Source: Candidatus Anadelfobacter sociabilis
Lineage (GTDB): Bacteria > Pseudomonadota > Alphaproteobacteria > Rickettsiales > Midichloriaceae
DNA length: 36,070 bases
Reading direction: 5' to 3'
NCBI RefSeq assembly: GCF_021811825.1
Contig: NZ_JAJBJC010000004.1
Location: forward strand, 1 to 36,070
Both the position numbers and the translations under genes were made by a program. A model generated the notes under the pieces. That model did not search any database, was not told the DNA's origin, and saw only the letters and a list, made by a program, of their open reading frames with translations. Shown piece by piece: positions 1-9,522 of the stretch (positions are counted from its first letter, which is position 1; each line of letters begins with the position of its first letter).

Positions 1-184
1 TAGCTTGAAAACCCAACTTGTTACGGCAAACCTATTCAAAACTCTCGAATCTTACCTTTACATAAAATACACAAACAAATAACTTTAAATACACAATAAT
101 AACAATATTAATATTAATGCTGTGTTCAATTCACTAAACTAATCCATACAATATAATTCCTAGCATATTCTTCATACTAATTTG
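1..184. other. Left-edge noncoding stretch
   Basis: AT-rich sequence downstream of the leftward ctpA gene. No open frame with recognisable protein similarity, tRNA shape or strong hairpin followed by a T-run was seen. Confidence 0.4.
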
Positions 185-1636
185 TTAATATTTTAACATT
201 TTTTCGTGCAAAATGTTTTCGTTCGTATATTTTTCAGTATTACTATTTTTATATAGTGACATGCCTTTAATTGTATCTATAGCGCGCATAAGTTGAAAAT
301 CTTTTTCCTCCTCTCCAGTGATTTTTTCTAATGTAAGATCTATCCCTTCCTTAATATCACTTGCAGATTTTTGCTCTTTTTGATTCATTTTTAGATTATT
401 TTGTGCTTCTTCTTGTTGTTTAATGTTATTTTGCGCTTTATCATCTCTAATTTGATTAGATTCTGGAATTATATGACCTTTGAGTGATGCCTCTGATATA
501 ACGGAAGTCGATTGTACCGGATATACAATAGCTTCTTCAACTACAATATCTGGCATGATTCCCTTAGCCTGTATCTCATTTCCATTGGGCGTGTAATACA
601 TATAAGAAGTAAGTTTAAGAGCTCCTCCATTGGATAATGGTATAATTCTCTGTATCGAGCCCTTCCCGAAAGATCTAGTTCCAAGAATTAATGCCCTTTT
701 ATTATCTTGAAATGCTCCTGCAACTATCTCTCCCGCAGAAGCAGTGCCAGAATTAATCATAACAACAATAGGTAACCCCAAGCTTATGTCTCCTTCATTT
801 GAATGATAGCTTATATCCTCTTCTTTATCATTCCCTCTCACAGAAACTATATCACTATCATTTAAAAAAAGATCTACTACCTCTACTGCTTGATTTAAAA
901 GACCACCACCATTCCATCTAAGATCAAAAATAATTCCATCTAATTTATTGTTAGCAATTTTTTTTAAATTTTCAAATTCCTTTTGAACAGATATAGAAGT
1001 ATTACCATTAAAGCTTTTTATATTGATATAAGCTATAGATTTATTAGACACCAACTTAACATTTACAGAAGGAATCTTGATCATCTCTCTTACAATTTCA
1101 TAATCCTTAATCCTGCCATCTCTCTTTAAAACTTTTAGTAACACAATACTACCAACAGCTCCCTTAAGCTCTTCTACAGCTTTATGTGCTCCACCTTCAA
1201 TCTCAGATATATTTTTCCCATTAATAGCTAAAATCACATCATTTGGACGTATACCAACTCTAAATGCGGGACTGTCTTCGTAAGGAGAAATTATTCGTAA
1301 AGCATTTTGCTCAAATATAAGTTCAGCACCTATACCACTAAACTCACCTTGTATAATATCTTTATTTTCATTGAAAGTTTTTGCATCCAAATAAGCAGAA
1401 TGTGGATCAAGAGATCCTAGCATCCCACTTAATGCGCTATCTATTAATTTCTTCTCATCCACATCTCTCACATAATTTGCTTTTATTTTTGTTATTATAT
1501 CTTGCAAAAAATTCCCAGTACTCACTGCAAAAGAAATATTAGTAGACTTGAGGTAAAAAATGCTTACAATGATAGCATACGAAAGTATTTTATAGATGAT
1601 TTTAGCATAATTTTTATGCAATATCTCTAAGTACAT
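185..1636 (-). CDS. ctpA: Carboxy-terminal processing protease CtpA (S41 family)
   Basis: Serine protease of the C-terminal processing (tail-specific) family, expected to act in the periplasm on exported or membrane proteins. The 483-aa product has an N-terminal hydrophobic segment (about residues 13-28, a signal peptide or anchor), a PDZ domain (about 95-175, with GIRPNDVILAING) and an S41 catalytic core. The catalytic Ser is S300 in GTASAGE and the general-base Lys is K325 in FGKGS; the 25-residue spacing is what the family shows. The last ~100 residues are a low-complexity tail rich in Gln, Glu and Lys. It starts at an ATG at 1636 without a clear Shine-Dalgarno and points away from queA, so it is probably transcribed alone. 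Family assignment is secure; the substrate is unknown. Confidence 0.93.
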   Translation of the reverse strand: MYLEILHKNYAKIIYKILSYAIIVSIFYLKSTNISFAVSTGNFLQDIITKIKANYVRDVDEKKLIDSALSGMLGSLDPHSAYLDAKTFNENKDIIQGEFSGIGAELIFEQNALRIISPYEDSPAFRVGIRPNDVILAINGKNISEIEGGAHKAVEELKGAVGSIVLLKVLKRDGRIKDYEIVREMIKIPSVNVKLVSNKSIAYINIKSFNGNTSISVQKEFENLKKIANNKLDGIIFDLRWNGGGLLNQAVEVVDLFLNDSDIVSVRGNDKEEDISYHSNEGDISLGLPIVVMINSGTASAGEIVAGAFQDNKRALILGTRSFGKGSIQRIIPLSNGGALKLTSYMYYTPNGNEIQAKGIMPDIVVEEAIVYPVQSTSVISEASLKGHIIPESNQIRDDKAQNNIKQQEEAQNNLKMNQKEQKSASDIKEGIDLTLEKITGEEEKDFQLMRAIDTIKGMSLYKNSNTEKYTNENILHEKMLKY

Positions 1637-1757
1637 AATGAACTACACAATAAAATATTGATAGATTATTAAAACTTGATCTTTACAAGATTTATATCAT
1701 AAACACAATACTGCGCAACTTTATAACCCCCATTCATCAGCATATTAACTTATTATA

Positions 1758-2960
1758 GTGTCATATTTATCACTTTTAACTAGGGATTTCGACTTTTGCT
1801 TACCAAAAAAATTGATCGCAAAATACCCAATATCACCAAGAGATCACTCGAAATTACTTTGTACTGATTATAAATGTGTCATAGATGAATTGCAATTTTT
1901 TAATTTACCTCAAAAATTGAGAGCAACAGATATACTAGTTTTTAATAATGCAAAAGTCATTCCATCTCAACTTACATGCACAATTCTAAATGATGACGGA
2001 ATGATTAGTATAGATAACGTGAAAGTAAATCTCACTAAAAAGATAAACGATAGTAGCTGGCAGTTAGTTGGAAAATATGGAAAAAAATTGAAAAAAGGCA
2101 GTATCTTGCACTTTAAAAAAAATCCTACTGATACAGAGTTGTTACATAAATCCAATAATACACAACTAACAAATAATGTAGATCTTATAGGTGAAATTAC
2201 CGATAGAGATGGAATGTTTGCTGAAGTAAAGTTTAATGTTAAAGGAGATCTATTAATTAACAAATTTTATGAACTAGGTATAATTCCTTTGCCACCATAT
2301 CTAGAACGTCCTACAGAATATCTAGATAACATAAATTACCAAACAATATATGCAGAGAAGATAGGAGCTGTTGCTTCTCCAACAGCTGGATTACATTTTA
2401 CAAAACAAATGCTGGAGCAAATCTCGCTTTTAGGTATCAAGTGTTTATCACTTACTCTTCATGTAGGTGGTGCAACATTCTTGCCAATCAAATGTGATAA
2501 TATATCTAATCATAAAATGCATACAGAATCATTTGAAATAGATAAAAAAATCATAGATTCTTTAATAGATGCTAAACTAAAAGGATATCGTATTATTTGT
2601 GTAGGAACTACTACGCTCCGCGTACTAGAAAGTATATCCGATATTATCTTATCACAATGTTCTAAACATTTCATACAACACAAAGACAAAAATTCTACAC
2701 TTCCATTCATAAATAACCTTCGTTATGTAAATGGTGTATATTTTGGTGAGACTAATATTTTCATTGTGCCTAATTACAAATTCAAAATTGCAGATGCTAT
2801 AATAACTAATTTTCATCTACCAAAATCTACACTATTTGTATTAATTTGTGCAATTTTAGGAAAATCAAATGCCCATAAAATATACGCACATGCAATAAAT
2901 AATAAATATCGTTTTTTTAGCTATGGTGATGCGTGTTTTTTTGAAATTACTAATCACTAA
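1758..2960 (+). CDS. queA: S-adenosylmethionine:tRNA ribosyltransferase-isomerase QueA
   Basis: Transfers and isomerises the ribosyl part of S-adenosylmethionine onto 7-deazaguanine in the wobble position of tRNA, forming epoxyqueuosine. The N-terminus (FDFCLPKKLIAKYP) matches the usual QueA opening. The motifs GAVASPTAGLHFT, LHVGGATFLP, HKMHTE, VGTTTLRVLE and ITNFHLPKSTL are all present in the expected order. At 400 aa it is longer than the usual ~345-365, mainly through an insertion around residues 85-150 and another near 295-310. The start is a GTG at 1758, fixed by homology because no in-frame ATG lies close. rimM follows after a 24-bp gap, so the two probably form one transcript. Identity is very likely. 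Confidence 0.93.
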   Translation: MSYLSLLTRDFDFCLPKKLIAKYPISPRDHSKLLCTDYKCVIDELQFFNLPQKLRATDILVFNNAKVIPSQLTCTILNDDGMISIDNVKVNLTKKINDSSWQLVGKYGKKLKKGSILHFKKNPTDTELLHKSNNTQLTNNVDLIGEITDRDGMFAEVKFNVKGDLLINKFYELGIIPLPPYLERPTEYLDNINYQTIYAEKIGAVASPTAGLHFTKQMLEQISLLGIKCLSLTLHVGGATFLPIKCDNISNHKMHTESFEIDKKIIDSLIDAKLKGYRIICVGTTTLRVLESISDIILSQCSKHFIQHKDKNSTLPFINNLRYVNGVYFGETNIFIVPNYKFKIADAIITNFHLPKSTLFVLICAILGKSNAHKIYAHAINNKYRFFSYGDACFFEITNH

Positions 2961-2984
2961 ACTTATTTCATAATAATACAAAAA

Positions 2985-3491
2985 ATGTCTAATTCTATTG
3001 TACAAATTGGTGTAATAATTGGTGTACATGGCATAAAAGGAGGTATAAAGATACTCTGCTTTACAGAAAAACCACAAGATATAATGAAATTCAAAAAGAT
3101 TTATGATGCTAGTGGATTTGTATATAAAATCGATAAAGTTATATCATATAAAAAAAATGAGATAGTTGTATATATAAAAGGTATTTCATCACCAAATATT
3201 GCTAAACTCTTGTTAAATAAAATATTGATGGTTGATAGGACAGATCTACCATGCCTAAGGAATAGTGAATTTTATTATTGTGATATTATTGGATCAACAG
3301 TAATGGTCTTTGAGAGTAATGTTGTGTTAGGTGTGGTACAAAATATATTTACATCTGGAGCAACAGAAGTATTAGAAATATTTAGTGCAGAAACAAATAA
3401 ACTGATTACGTATCCATTTTCCAAAAATTTTATTTCAGAAATAAATATATCTGAAAAATATATTATTGTTTTACCAATAGAAGAAATCTAA
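2985..3491 (+). CDS. rimM: Ribosome maturation factor RimM
   Basis: 16S rRNA processing and 30S assembly factor that binds ribosomal protein S19. The 168-aa product begins with the family motif IGVIIGVHGIKGGIKI, and a PRC-barrel-like second half contains EFYYCDIIGSTVM and the VLEIF segment, with total length typical of RimM. It lies 24 bp after queA on the same strand. In many alphaproteobacteria rimM neighbours trmD or rpsP; neither is next to it here, which fits the scrambled gene order of Rickettsiales. The ATG at 2985 puts the conserved glycine-rich motif near residue 7-20, as expected. Confidence 0.9.
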   Translation: MSNSIVQIGVIIGVHGIKGGIKILCFTEKPQDIMKFKKIYDASGFVYKIDKVISYKKNEIVVYIKGISSPNIAKLLLNKILMVDRTDLPCLRNSEFYYCDIIGSTVMVFESNVVLGVVQNIFTSGATEVLEIFSAETNKLITYPFSKNFISEINISEKYIIVLPIEEI

Positions 3492-3753
3492 GATGAATAT
3501 AATTGATTATAACTTATCTTCATAAATTGATTAAATTTCGTCAAACCACCAATCTCAAAAGCTCTTGGAGAATTTTTTGAAAAAGTATATGTCTTTTTCG
3601 ATTACATGGTAAATTTTTAATTCAACACAAAAAATATACTACACATATAAACCAAATTTTATTAAACTTGCAAACTTACGCGCTATATGTAATATACAAT
3701 TTTAGTAGTGGTAATTAATACTTAAGTTTAATTAATTATCTTCTGTGAAATTA
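3492..3753. other. Intergenic gap between rimM and the ferredoxin gene
   Basis: Together with the leader of the ferredoxin gene this is about 325 bp of AT-rich DNA. No recognisable gene, tRNA or convincing terminator was seen, only a possible promoter at its right end. Confidence 0.4.
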
Positions 3754-3783
3754 TTGTTATGGTGCTGTAAATTTAACTAAAAT
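3754..3783 (+). promoter_or_regulatory. Possible sigma-70 promoter for the ferredoxin gene
   Basis: TTGTTA (3754-3759) and TAAAAT (3778-3783) are separated by 18 bp and lie about 35 bp upstream of the ferredoxin ATG. In DNA this AT-rich such matches also arise by chance, so this is suggestive only. Confidence 0.3.
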
Positions 3784-3818
3784 TCTTATAGTTTTTATTA
3801 TTTAAGTAATTGATAATT

Positions 3819-4121
3819 ATGCCAAAAGTTTGTTTTATTGAAAAAAATGGATCAGAAGTGATTGTAGAGGTGCCTGTTGGATTTTCAATATTAGATGCAG
3901 CTAGGCAGAATAATATTAAACTTGATGGACCATGTGGTGGGAATCTTGTTTGTGGGTTGTGTAATATTATTGTGGGTGAAAAATTTTATGATAAACTCCC
4001 AGCTCCTTCAGAAGATGAAGAAGATATGTTGGATTTAGTTCCAAACTGTTGCAAAACATCTAGACTAAGTTGTCAAATAAAAATGACTGATGCATTAGAT
4101 GGTATCAAAATAAAGCTTTAA
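3819..4121 (+). CDS. fdxB: [2Fe-2S] ferredoxin, adrenodoxin type
   Basis: Small electron carrier of the ISC-type ferredoxin family, which donates electrons for iron-sulfur cluster assembly and related oxygenases. The 100-aa protein has the ligand pattern C39-x5-C45-x2-C48 in PCGGNLVCGLC and the fourth Cys, C85, in SRLSCQI. The acidic stretch around PSEDEEDMLDLV is the partner-binding helix of this family. An in-frame TTG at 3810 would add three residues; the ATG at 3819 giving MPKVCF is the natural start. In many Rickettsiales the gene sits in an isc/hsc cluster, but here it stands alone, so its job in cluster assembly is inferred from the family. An extra adjacent Cys pair (NCC, residues 77-78) is unremarkable. 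Confidence 0.9.
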   Translation: MPKVCFIEKNGSEVIVEVPVGFSILDAARQNNIKLDGPCGGNLVCGLCNIIVGEKFYDKLPAPSEDEEDMLDLVPNCCKTSRLSCQIKMTDALDGIKIKL

Positions 4122-4381
4122 ATGCCGAAATATATACAATGAAGAGTATAGCGTTTCCACTATAAAGGGAATTTGTCTTATGAGGAGAAAGAAAAATGTA
4201 AGCTGCAAGAAAAATTCATTGTGTCATAAAACAGTAATCTTGACACAACATAGGTATAGAGCTTTTAACATACTAAAAAATATATGATTAGATGATATGA
4301 AAAATACCTTAACCCCGTATACTATCACCTAAAGCAAAATAGTGAAACTTAATAAGTTGCACAAGAACCTAAATATCAATC

Positions 4382-5170
4382 CTATATAGCATCTTCAACT
4401 TTGTAATACGTTACAATAAAATATAATGGATCAGACATTTCAGCATTTTTGACCAACACATCATTTATATTAAAATACATAATAGCTTTCTTTTTTTCTG
4501 AATTAACAACTTTTTCTTTTACAGAGGTAATAAGATTAAAAAAAACAATCGCTGAACTAGGGACTTCCTCATCATTTTCAATAACAAATTTTACCTTAAC
4601 AACTTGAGCACTGCACTTCTCAAAAAATCTGTACTTTAAAATTGGACTTTCAGGATTTTCATATATATTCATGTGATGCATATACTCAGTATAAACCTTT
4701 CGCGAGGATAGATGACGTATTTTTTCTAAAAGCTCATTCCAATTTGTTACTTGTAAAATATCTCTTGAATAATTTTCGCGTAATAAAACATATTCTTTTA
4801 GCATATATCTTGCTAATGATACAGTTATCTTTTCATGTTTCTGCTCTACAATCGGTTTTATTTTAGCAAAATATTCAACAGTATCATCAAAATAAGTAGC
4901 AAATGGAACTCTTTCCACGGTATAATAAGATGTAGTAGTTCTATAAACGTTATAACTCACAAAAGAAAGTATAATGAAAAATATTATAGTATAAAAAATC
5001 ATCCCAAAGGGAGAGAGGTATTTGTTAATATACCATTCCATTGCTAAGTCAAAATAAGATTGCTCTACAACAATATCAAATGTGGAATATGAGTTTTTTT
5101 TCTTTCTAGAGCTTATATTTGGAGTATTCTGACTGCCCAACTCTTTTATAATAACTTGCTCTTCTAACAT
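4382..5170 (-). CDS. virB8: VirB8-like type IV secretion protein, orphan copy
   Basis: Bitopic inner-membrane protein resembling VirB8, an assembly factor of type IV secretion that links VirB4, VirB6, VirB9 and VirB10. With the ATG at 5170 it is 262 aa: a basic cytoplasmic N-terminus, one transmembrane helix (about residues 56-76, GMIFYTIIFFIILSFVSYNVY) and a periplasmic domain. That domain carries the VirB8-type segments ARYMLKEYVLLRENYS and LSSRKVYTEYMHHM followed by NPESPILKYRF. The frame is open upstream to a GTG at 5254, which would add a second hydrophobic stretch; the shorter form fits VirB8 topology better, but neither start has a good Shine-Dalgarno. No other vir gene is in the window. 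Scattered and duplicated virB8 genes are known in Rickettsiales. The family call rests on motif recognition, not a search. Confidence 0.72.
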   Translation of the reverse strand: MLEEQVIIKELGSQNTPNISSRKKKNSYSTFDIVVEQSYFDLAMEWYINKYLSPFGMIFYTIIFFIILSFVSYNVYRTTTSYYTVERVPFATYFDDTVEYFAKIKPIVEQKHEKITVSLARYMLKEYVLLRENYSRDILQVTNWNELLEKIRHLSSRKVYTEYMHHMNIYENPESPILKYRFFEKCSAQVVKVKFVIENDEEVPSSAIVFFNLITSVKEKVVNSEKKKAIMYFNINDVLVKNAEMSDPLYFIVTYYKVEDAI

Positions 5171-5475
5171 ATAAGAAACACATTCTTGATTAGATTGATC
5201 ACATAAAGAATACTTAATAACACAACTAATTACTAGAATATAGTAACATAGCACATCTTAAGTAACAATTACAAAGAATATGTAATGCAAAAATTATTTT
5301 CAAATATACATCGCTCTGCGCTTTATGCCATCTGATTGTGATTTTGATGTACTAAACATCTGCTAATTCTACAAATTACAAATTTGAAGTTTTTTGTAAG
5401 TAATACTTTTAATTTCTCTTATATTGATATCATCCGATTAGAAGGTTATACTCAATGCCATTATCTTAAAACATC
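5171..5475. other. Intergenic stretch upstream of virB8-like gene
   Basis: AT-rich DNA between the likely virB8-like start and the left copy of the inverted repeat. It holds the in-frame upstream extension of the virB8-like ORF (to 5254); the rest shows no gene. Confidence 0.35.
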
Positions 5476-5740
5476 TTTATAAATATAGATACTCTGCAGA
5501 AAATTCACAGAACACTTCTCTCTTTGTAGAGGATGAGGGTCTCTTCTTTGTATATTCGGCAATCAATACATCCTATATCTTTGCATATTATCTCATACCA
5601 TATCGAGAATCAATATATCGTCATAACTCATCATACAAAATAGTCTGTACCTCTAAATATAAAACTCAACTCAACACATGAATATCCTTAATATGAATAT
5701 ATCTCCATCATCAACCCTCTTCAATCTTTTGAGGCGAATA
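5476..5740 (+). repeat. Left arm of a 265-bp inverted repeat
   Basis: This segment is the reverse complement of 10197-10461 over exactly 265 bp without gaps, with two mismatches that I can find. Identity stops sharply at both ends. It contains an open reading stretch of about 68 codons ending at the TGA near 5680, also open in the other copy. It has no transposase and no recognised domain. The two arms flank uvrA, a tRNA, ssrA and tRNA-Arg. Confidence 0.93.
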
Positions 5741-5899
5741 ATCAAAAAATCATATAATCTGCAATTTATATAAAAAATTACAAAATTTCCAAAGGATAAG
5801 GCAATGAATGTGAGATAATTTATCTGTACCAAATAATTCTTCATAACACAAATCCACATTATTTGTACTTGGGAATGATTGTAGATTTTATATATCAAT

Positions 5900-8833
5900 C
5901 TACAATAATGACTTCAGATAAAATCCTGTTATACTGCGATCACACCGTGCTATATCTTCTGGAGTACCACAAGCAATAACCTCGCCCCCAGAACTACCCC
6001 CATATGGTCCTATATCAACTACATAATCTGCATTTTTTATAACGTCTAAGTTATGTTCTATCACTATCACCGTATTGCCTACATCCACTAACTTATGTAA
6101 AACAGAAAGTAATTTGCTTATATCATGAGTATGGAGTCCAGTAGTAGGTTCATCCAAAATATAGAGTGTATTTCCTGTGGATTTGCGTGATAACTCCTTT
6201 GCCAATTTTATACGTTGCGCTTCTCCGCCAGATAATGTAGTAGCTGATTGTCCAATGCGCATATAACCTAATCCTACTTCTTCTAAAGCAAATAATTTTT
6301 CTTGTATCATTGGTATATCTTTAAAGAACCTTACTGCATCTTCTGTAGTTAGTGCTAGTATATCAGCTATAGATTTTTCATTATACTTGATCTCTAAAGT
6401 CTCTTTACTATAGCGCGAGCCCCTGCACTCTTCACATATAACATATACATCTGGTAGAAAGTGCATTCCTATTTTTATTACACCATCACCTTCGCAAAAT
6501 TCACACCTACCACCTTTTACGTTGAATGAAAAGCGACTAGCATTATATCCACGAGCCTTAGCATCAGGTAATAAAGCAAACAAATCGCGTATAAAGGTAA
6601 AAACTGAAATATATGTGGCAGGGTTAGATCTTGGTGTACGACCTATAGGTGACTGGTCTACTTCAATAACTTTATCAACGTATTTTATACCAAGTATTTT
6701 ATCATATTCTCCTGGTGCTGTTTTAGTGTGATATAGACTCTTTGAAAGGGCTTTGTAGAGTGTATCTATTATCAACGTACTTTTTCCACTGCCAGATACT
6801 CCTGTTATTGCTGTAAATGTTCTTATAGGTATTTTTACACTAACATTCTTCAAATTATGTGATCTTGCTCCAAATATCTCAATGTAATGCCCGTGAGTTG
6901 CTTCGCGACGTTTTGTGGGAAGTGCTATAGACAGTTTTCCACTTAAATATTGACCAGTTAAGCTAATTTCATTTTTCATCACTTCTTCTGGTGTTCCACA
7001 TGCAACAACATTACCTCCGTATATTCCAGCCCCTAATCCAATATCAACAATATAATCTGCTGATCGTATTGTGTCCTCGTCATGTTCTACAACTAAAACA
7101 GTATTACCCAAATCTCTAAGCCCTTTAAGCATATTAAGTAAACGCTCATTATCACTTTGATGAAGTCCAATAGATGGCTCATCTAACACATATAGCACTC
7201 CACTAAGATTAGAGCCAATTTGCGTTGCAAGCTTAATCCTTTGACTCTCTCCTCCAGATAATGTGTTGGATTTTCTATCGAGATTGAGATAGCTTAGCCC
7301 TACTTCATTAATTATAGTTAGTCTTTTTACAATTTCTTGTGTCACATAATATGCAATTTTACGATGTTTTTCAGATAATTTGCTTTCTATTTCCTTGAAC
7401 CATTTTAATGCTTCAGATATAGACATTTCTGATACTTGACCTATGTGCTTATCATCTACTTTTACACATAGTGCTTCTCTCCTTAATCTATATCCATTGC
7501 AGCTACTACATTCTCTTGTACTTTGGTAACGCTGTAAACTATCTATTAAATGATCACTTTCCGTACTTTCTATTAATTTTTCTAGCGTTGGTATTACTCC
7601 CTCAAATTTCTCCTTTATCTTTTTTCCCTTCAATCCATCGAAATAATGCAATTCTAAAACTTTATCGCCAGATCCATATAATATTACATCGACGATATCT
7701 TTTGGTAGTTTTTGAAATGGTGTATTAATATCAAATCCATATTGCTGAATAAGTGATTCAAGAATTTGTTTATAGTATTGTGATTGCCTGTTGGTGACGA
7801 CATTATAATCTTCATCGCGATTTACAATAAACGGTGATATTGCACCTTCCGCAATTGACAGATTGGGAAGAGATACTATCAATGCAGGATCAAAAAAAAC
7901 TTCTATACCCAGCCCATTGCACCTAGGGCATGCGCCATATGGCTTATTAAAAAGAAAAAGTCCTGGTTCTATTTCTCCTATAGTAAATCCAGATACAGGG
8001 CATGCAAATCTTTCAGAAAAAGCTATTTTATCTCCAATTTTATAAGAACATTCGGAAGTTTGAGATTCGTTAATCTTCAAAATTTTTACTATTACTATTC
8101 CATTACCTATTTTAAATGCACGTATTATATGCGATTTAATTAGCGTAAAGTTTTCTGGGTACAAACTAACTTTTGCTATTGGTACATCTATATCACACGA
8201 TCCATCTCGCTCAATGAATGCTAATTCTTCAAAAGTACAGCACTTATCGTCAATAAATACATTTGTAAAGCCCTGTTTACGTAACATCATAAGACTTTTT
8301 ATAGTATCGCTCTTGAAAGATTTGGCAATTGAGGCAAAAATCTCTATTTCACATCCATTGGGTAATTGAGATATTGTTTGCACGACAGTTTCTGGTGTTT
8401 GTTTCTCTATTGGCAACCCAGTAATCGGCGAATAAGGGCATCCAATACGAGCAAAAAAAATCCTCATGTAGTCATATATTTCTGTCATGGTAGCGACTGT
8501 AGAGCGTGGATTTCTAAAGCTACCTTTTTGATCAATAGCAATCGATGGTGATAGTCCGCTGATAGATTCAACATTCGGTTTATCTTGCACTTCAAGAAAT
8601 TGACGAGCATATGAAGTTATGCTCTCTATATATCTTCTCCTTCCTTCGGCATGCAATGTATCAAATGCTAATGAGGATTTTCCAGAACCACTTACTCCAG
8701 TAAAAACTACTAACTTATTTTTAGGTACAGTTAGATCAATATTCTTGAGGTTGTGCTCATTAGCACCTTTAATATGTATACTATCGTTAACTGATGTCAT
8801 TATCGAATCTACACAAATAAAATTATTAGTCAT
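5900..8833 (-). CDS. uvrA: Excinuclease ABC subunit A
   Basis: DNA-damage recognition ATPase of nucleotide excision repair; it loads UvrB at lesions. The 977-aa product has two ABC ATPase halves. Walker A motifs GVSGSGKSS and GVSGSGKST, signatures LSGGESQRIKLA and LSGGEAQRIKLA, and Walker B regions VLDEPSIGLH and ILDEPTTGLH are intact. Zinc-binding cysteines appear in CPRCNGLG, CSSCNGYR and, in the second half, CEFCEGDG and CEECRGSRY. The ORF begins at an ATG at 8833, but the ATG at 8800 (MTSVNDSIHIKG) gives a more usual N-terminus and may be the true start. No uvrB or uvrC is nearby. The gene lies inside the block bounded by the 265-bp inverted repeats. Identity is certain. Confidence 0.97.
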   Translation of the reverse strand: MTNNFICVDSIMTSVNDSIHIKGANEHNLKNIDLTVPKNKLVVFTGVSGSGKSSLAFDTLHAEGRRRYIESITSYARQFLEVQDKPNVESISGLSPSIAIDQKGSFRNPRSTVATMTEIYDYMRIFFARIGCPYSPITGLPIEKQTPETVVQTISQLPNGCEIEIFASIAKSFKSDTIKSLMMLRKQGFTNVFIDDKCCTFEELAFIERDGSCDIDVPIAKVSLYPENFTLIKSHIIRAFKIGNGIVIVKILKINESQTSECSYKIGDKIAFSERFACPVSGFTIGEIEPGLFLFNKPYGACPRCNGLGIEVFFDPALIVSLPNLSIAEGAISPFIVNRDEDYNVVTNRQSQYYKQILESLIQQYGFDINTPFQKLPKDIVDVILYGSGDKVLELHYFDGLKGKKIKEKFEGVIPTLEKLIESTESDHLIDSLQRYQSTRECSSCNGYRLRREALCVKVDDKHIGQVSEMSISEALKWFKEIESKLSEKHRKIAYYVTQEIVKRLTIINEVGLSYLNLDRKSNTLSGGESQRIKLATQIGSNLSGVLYVLDEPSIGLHQSDNERLLNMLKGLRDLGNTVLVVEHDEDTIRSADYIVDIGLGAGIYGGNVVACGTPEEVMKNEISLTGQYLSGKLSIALPTKRREATHGHYIEIFGARSHNLKNVSVKIPIRTFTAITGVSGSGKSTLIIDTLYKALSKSLYHTKTAPGEYDKILGIKYVDKVIEVDQSPIGRTPRSNPATYISVFTFIRDLFALLPDAKARGYNASRFSFNVKGGRCEFCEGDGVIKIGMHFLPDVYVICEECRGSRYSKETLEIKYNEKSIADILALTTEDAVRFFKDIPMIQEKLFALEEVGLGYMRIGQSATTLSGGEAQRIKLAKELSRKSTGNTLYILDEPTTGLHTHDISKLLSVLHKLVDVGNTVIVIEHNLDVIKNADYVVDIGPYGGSSGGEVIACGTPEDIARCDRSITGFYLKSLL

Positions 8834-9108
8834 TTTTCAAATAACGATTCAATAATGTATAAATCAAGTGTGCGAATAGTACAATGAAAAGATAGAAAAA
8901 TACTTGAAAAACTCTATCTATGTGATTTTTTAATATTTATTAAAAAAATTTCTTTGTATTTTTCAATATGAATATAATGCTCACCAATATGTGTTGAGTC
9001 ATATTAAATCATATTAAAAACATTTACAAAAGTTTATAGAAAATCCAAAATCTTTATCTTGATTTTTTTGAAACTTCATCATATAAGTGCGAAGTAAGTT
9101 GTATAAAT

Positions 9109-9184
9109 GGGATCTTAGTTCAGTGGTTAGAACTCACCGCTCATAACGGTGCTGTCGTAGGTTCAATTCCTACAGATCCCACCA
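9109..9184 (+). tRNA. tRNA with anticodon CAU, probably tRNA-Ile2 (lysidine type)
   Basis: Full cloverleaf with encoded CCA. The acceptor stem is GGGATCT/AGATCCC, the D arm GTTC/GAAC, the anticodon stem CACCG/CGGTG with loop CTCATAA (anticodon CAT), and the T arm has GTTCAATTC. The D-arm region TTAGYTCAGTGGTTAGARC closely follows bacterial tRNA-Ile2, whose CAU is converted to lysidine-AU by TilS. Elongator tRNA-Met remains possible. Initiator tRNA is unlikely because the anticodon stem lacks the three G-C pairs. Confidence 0.9.
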
Positions 9185-9488
9185 TATTATATAATTATAT
9201 TATCAGATTTTTTCCAGAAAACCTGCAAGATGGTTTTTTGAATACATTGAGCTTTCCGTAAGCTTTCATTTACACTTATTTTTTGGTAACAATTTTTAGT
9301 TCGTTATTTAGGTCATTAAAACGACGATTTGCCAAATTATCTTACAAGCATAAAGAGTTTGGTTAAAATATGTTTTTAATATCTCTATATACAATATTTA
9401 TTAAGTAAGTGTTGTAGTCTGCGCATCTGCAATCTATCATCTTCTAAAGAGTCAAATTTTTTTATTAATTATAACATTAATAATGCTG
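9185..9488. other. Gap between tRNA(CAU) and ssrA
   Basis: About 300 bp of AT-rich DNA. It includes a weak terminator-like hairpin just after the tRNA (stem AAAACC/GGTTTT at 9218-9237, with the T-run shared with the stem). No protein or other RNA gene was recognised. Confidence 0.35.
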
Positions 9489-9516
9489 TTGCACAAAACA
9501 CAAAATCTGCTACAAT
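9489..9516 (+). promoter_or_regulatory. Likely sigma-70 promoter of ssrA
   Basis: TTGCAC (9489-9494) and TACAAT (9511-9516) are spaced by 16 bp and lie just upstream of the tmRNA acceptor piece, so the transcript would start near 9523. The good match and position make this the best promoter candidate in the window. Confidence 0.6.
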
Positions 9517-9522
9517 ATATAT

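Noticed and set aside
5671-5898. 75-codon leftward ORF beside uvrA
   Set aside because: It is hydrophobic AT-rich sequence overlapping the repeat arm and the uvrA 3' flank; no similarity or start signal.
7471-8855. Rightward ORFs of 60-85 codons over uvrA
   Set aside because: They are antisense to the intact uvrA frame, with no ribosome sites and no similarity.
9109-9184. Initiator tRNA-Met
   Set aside because: The anticodon stem CACCG/CGGTG lacks the three consecutive G-C pairs next to the loop and the acceptor stem starts with a normal G-C pair, so it is an elongator-type CAU tRNA.
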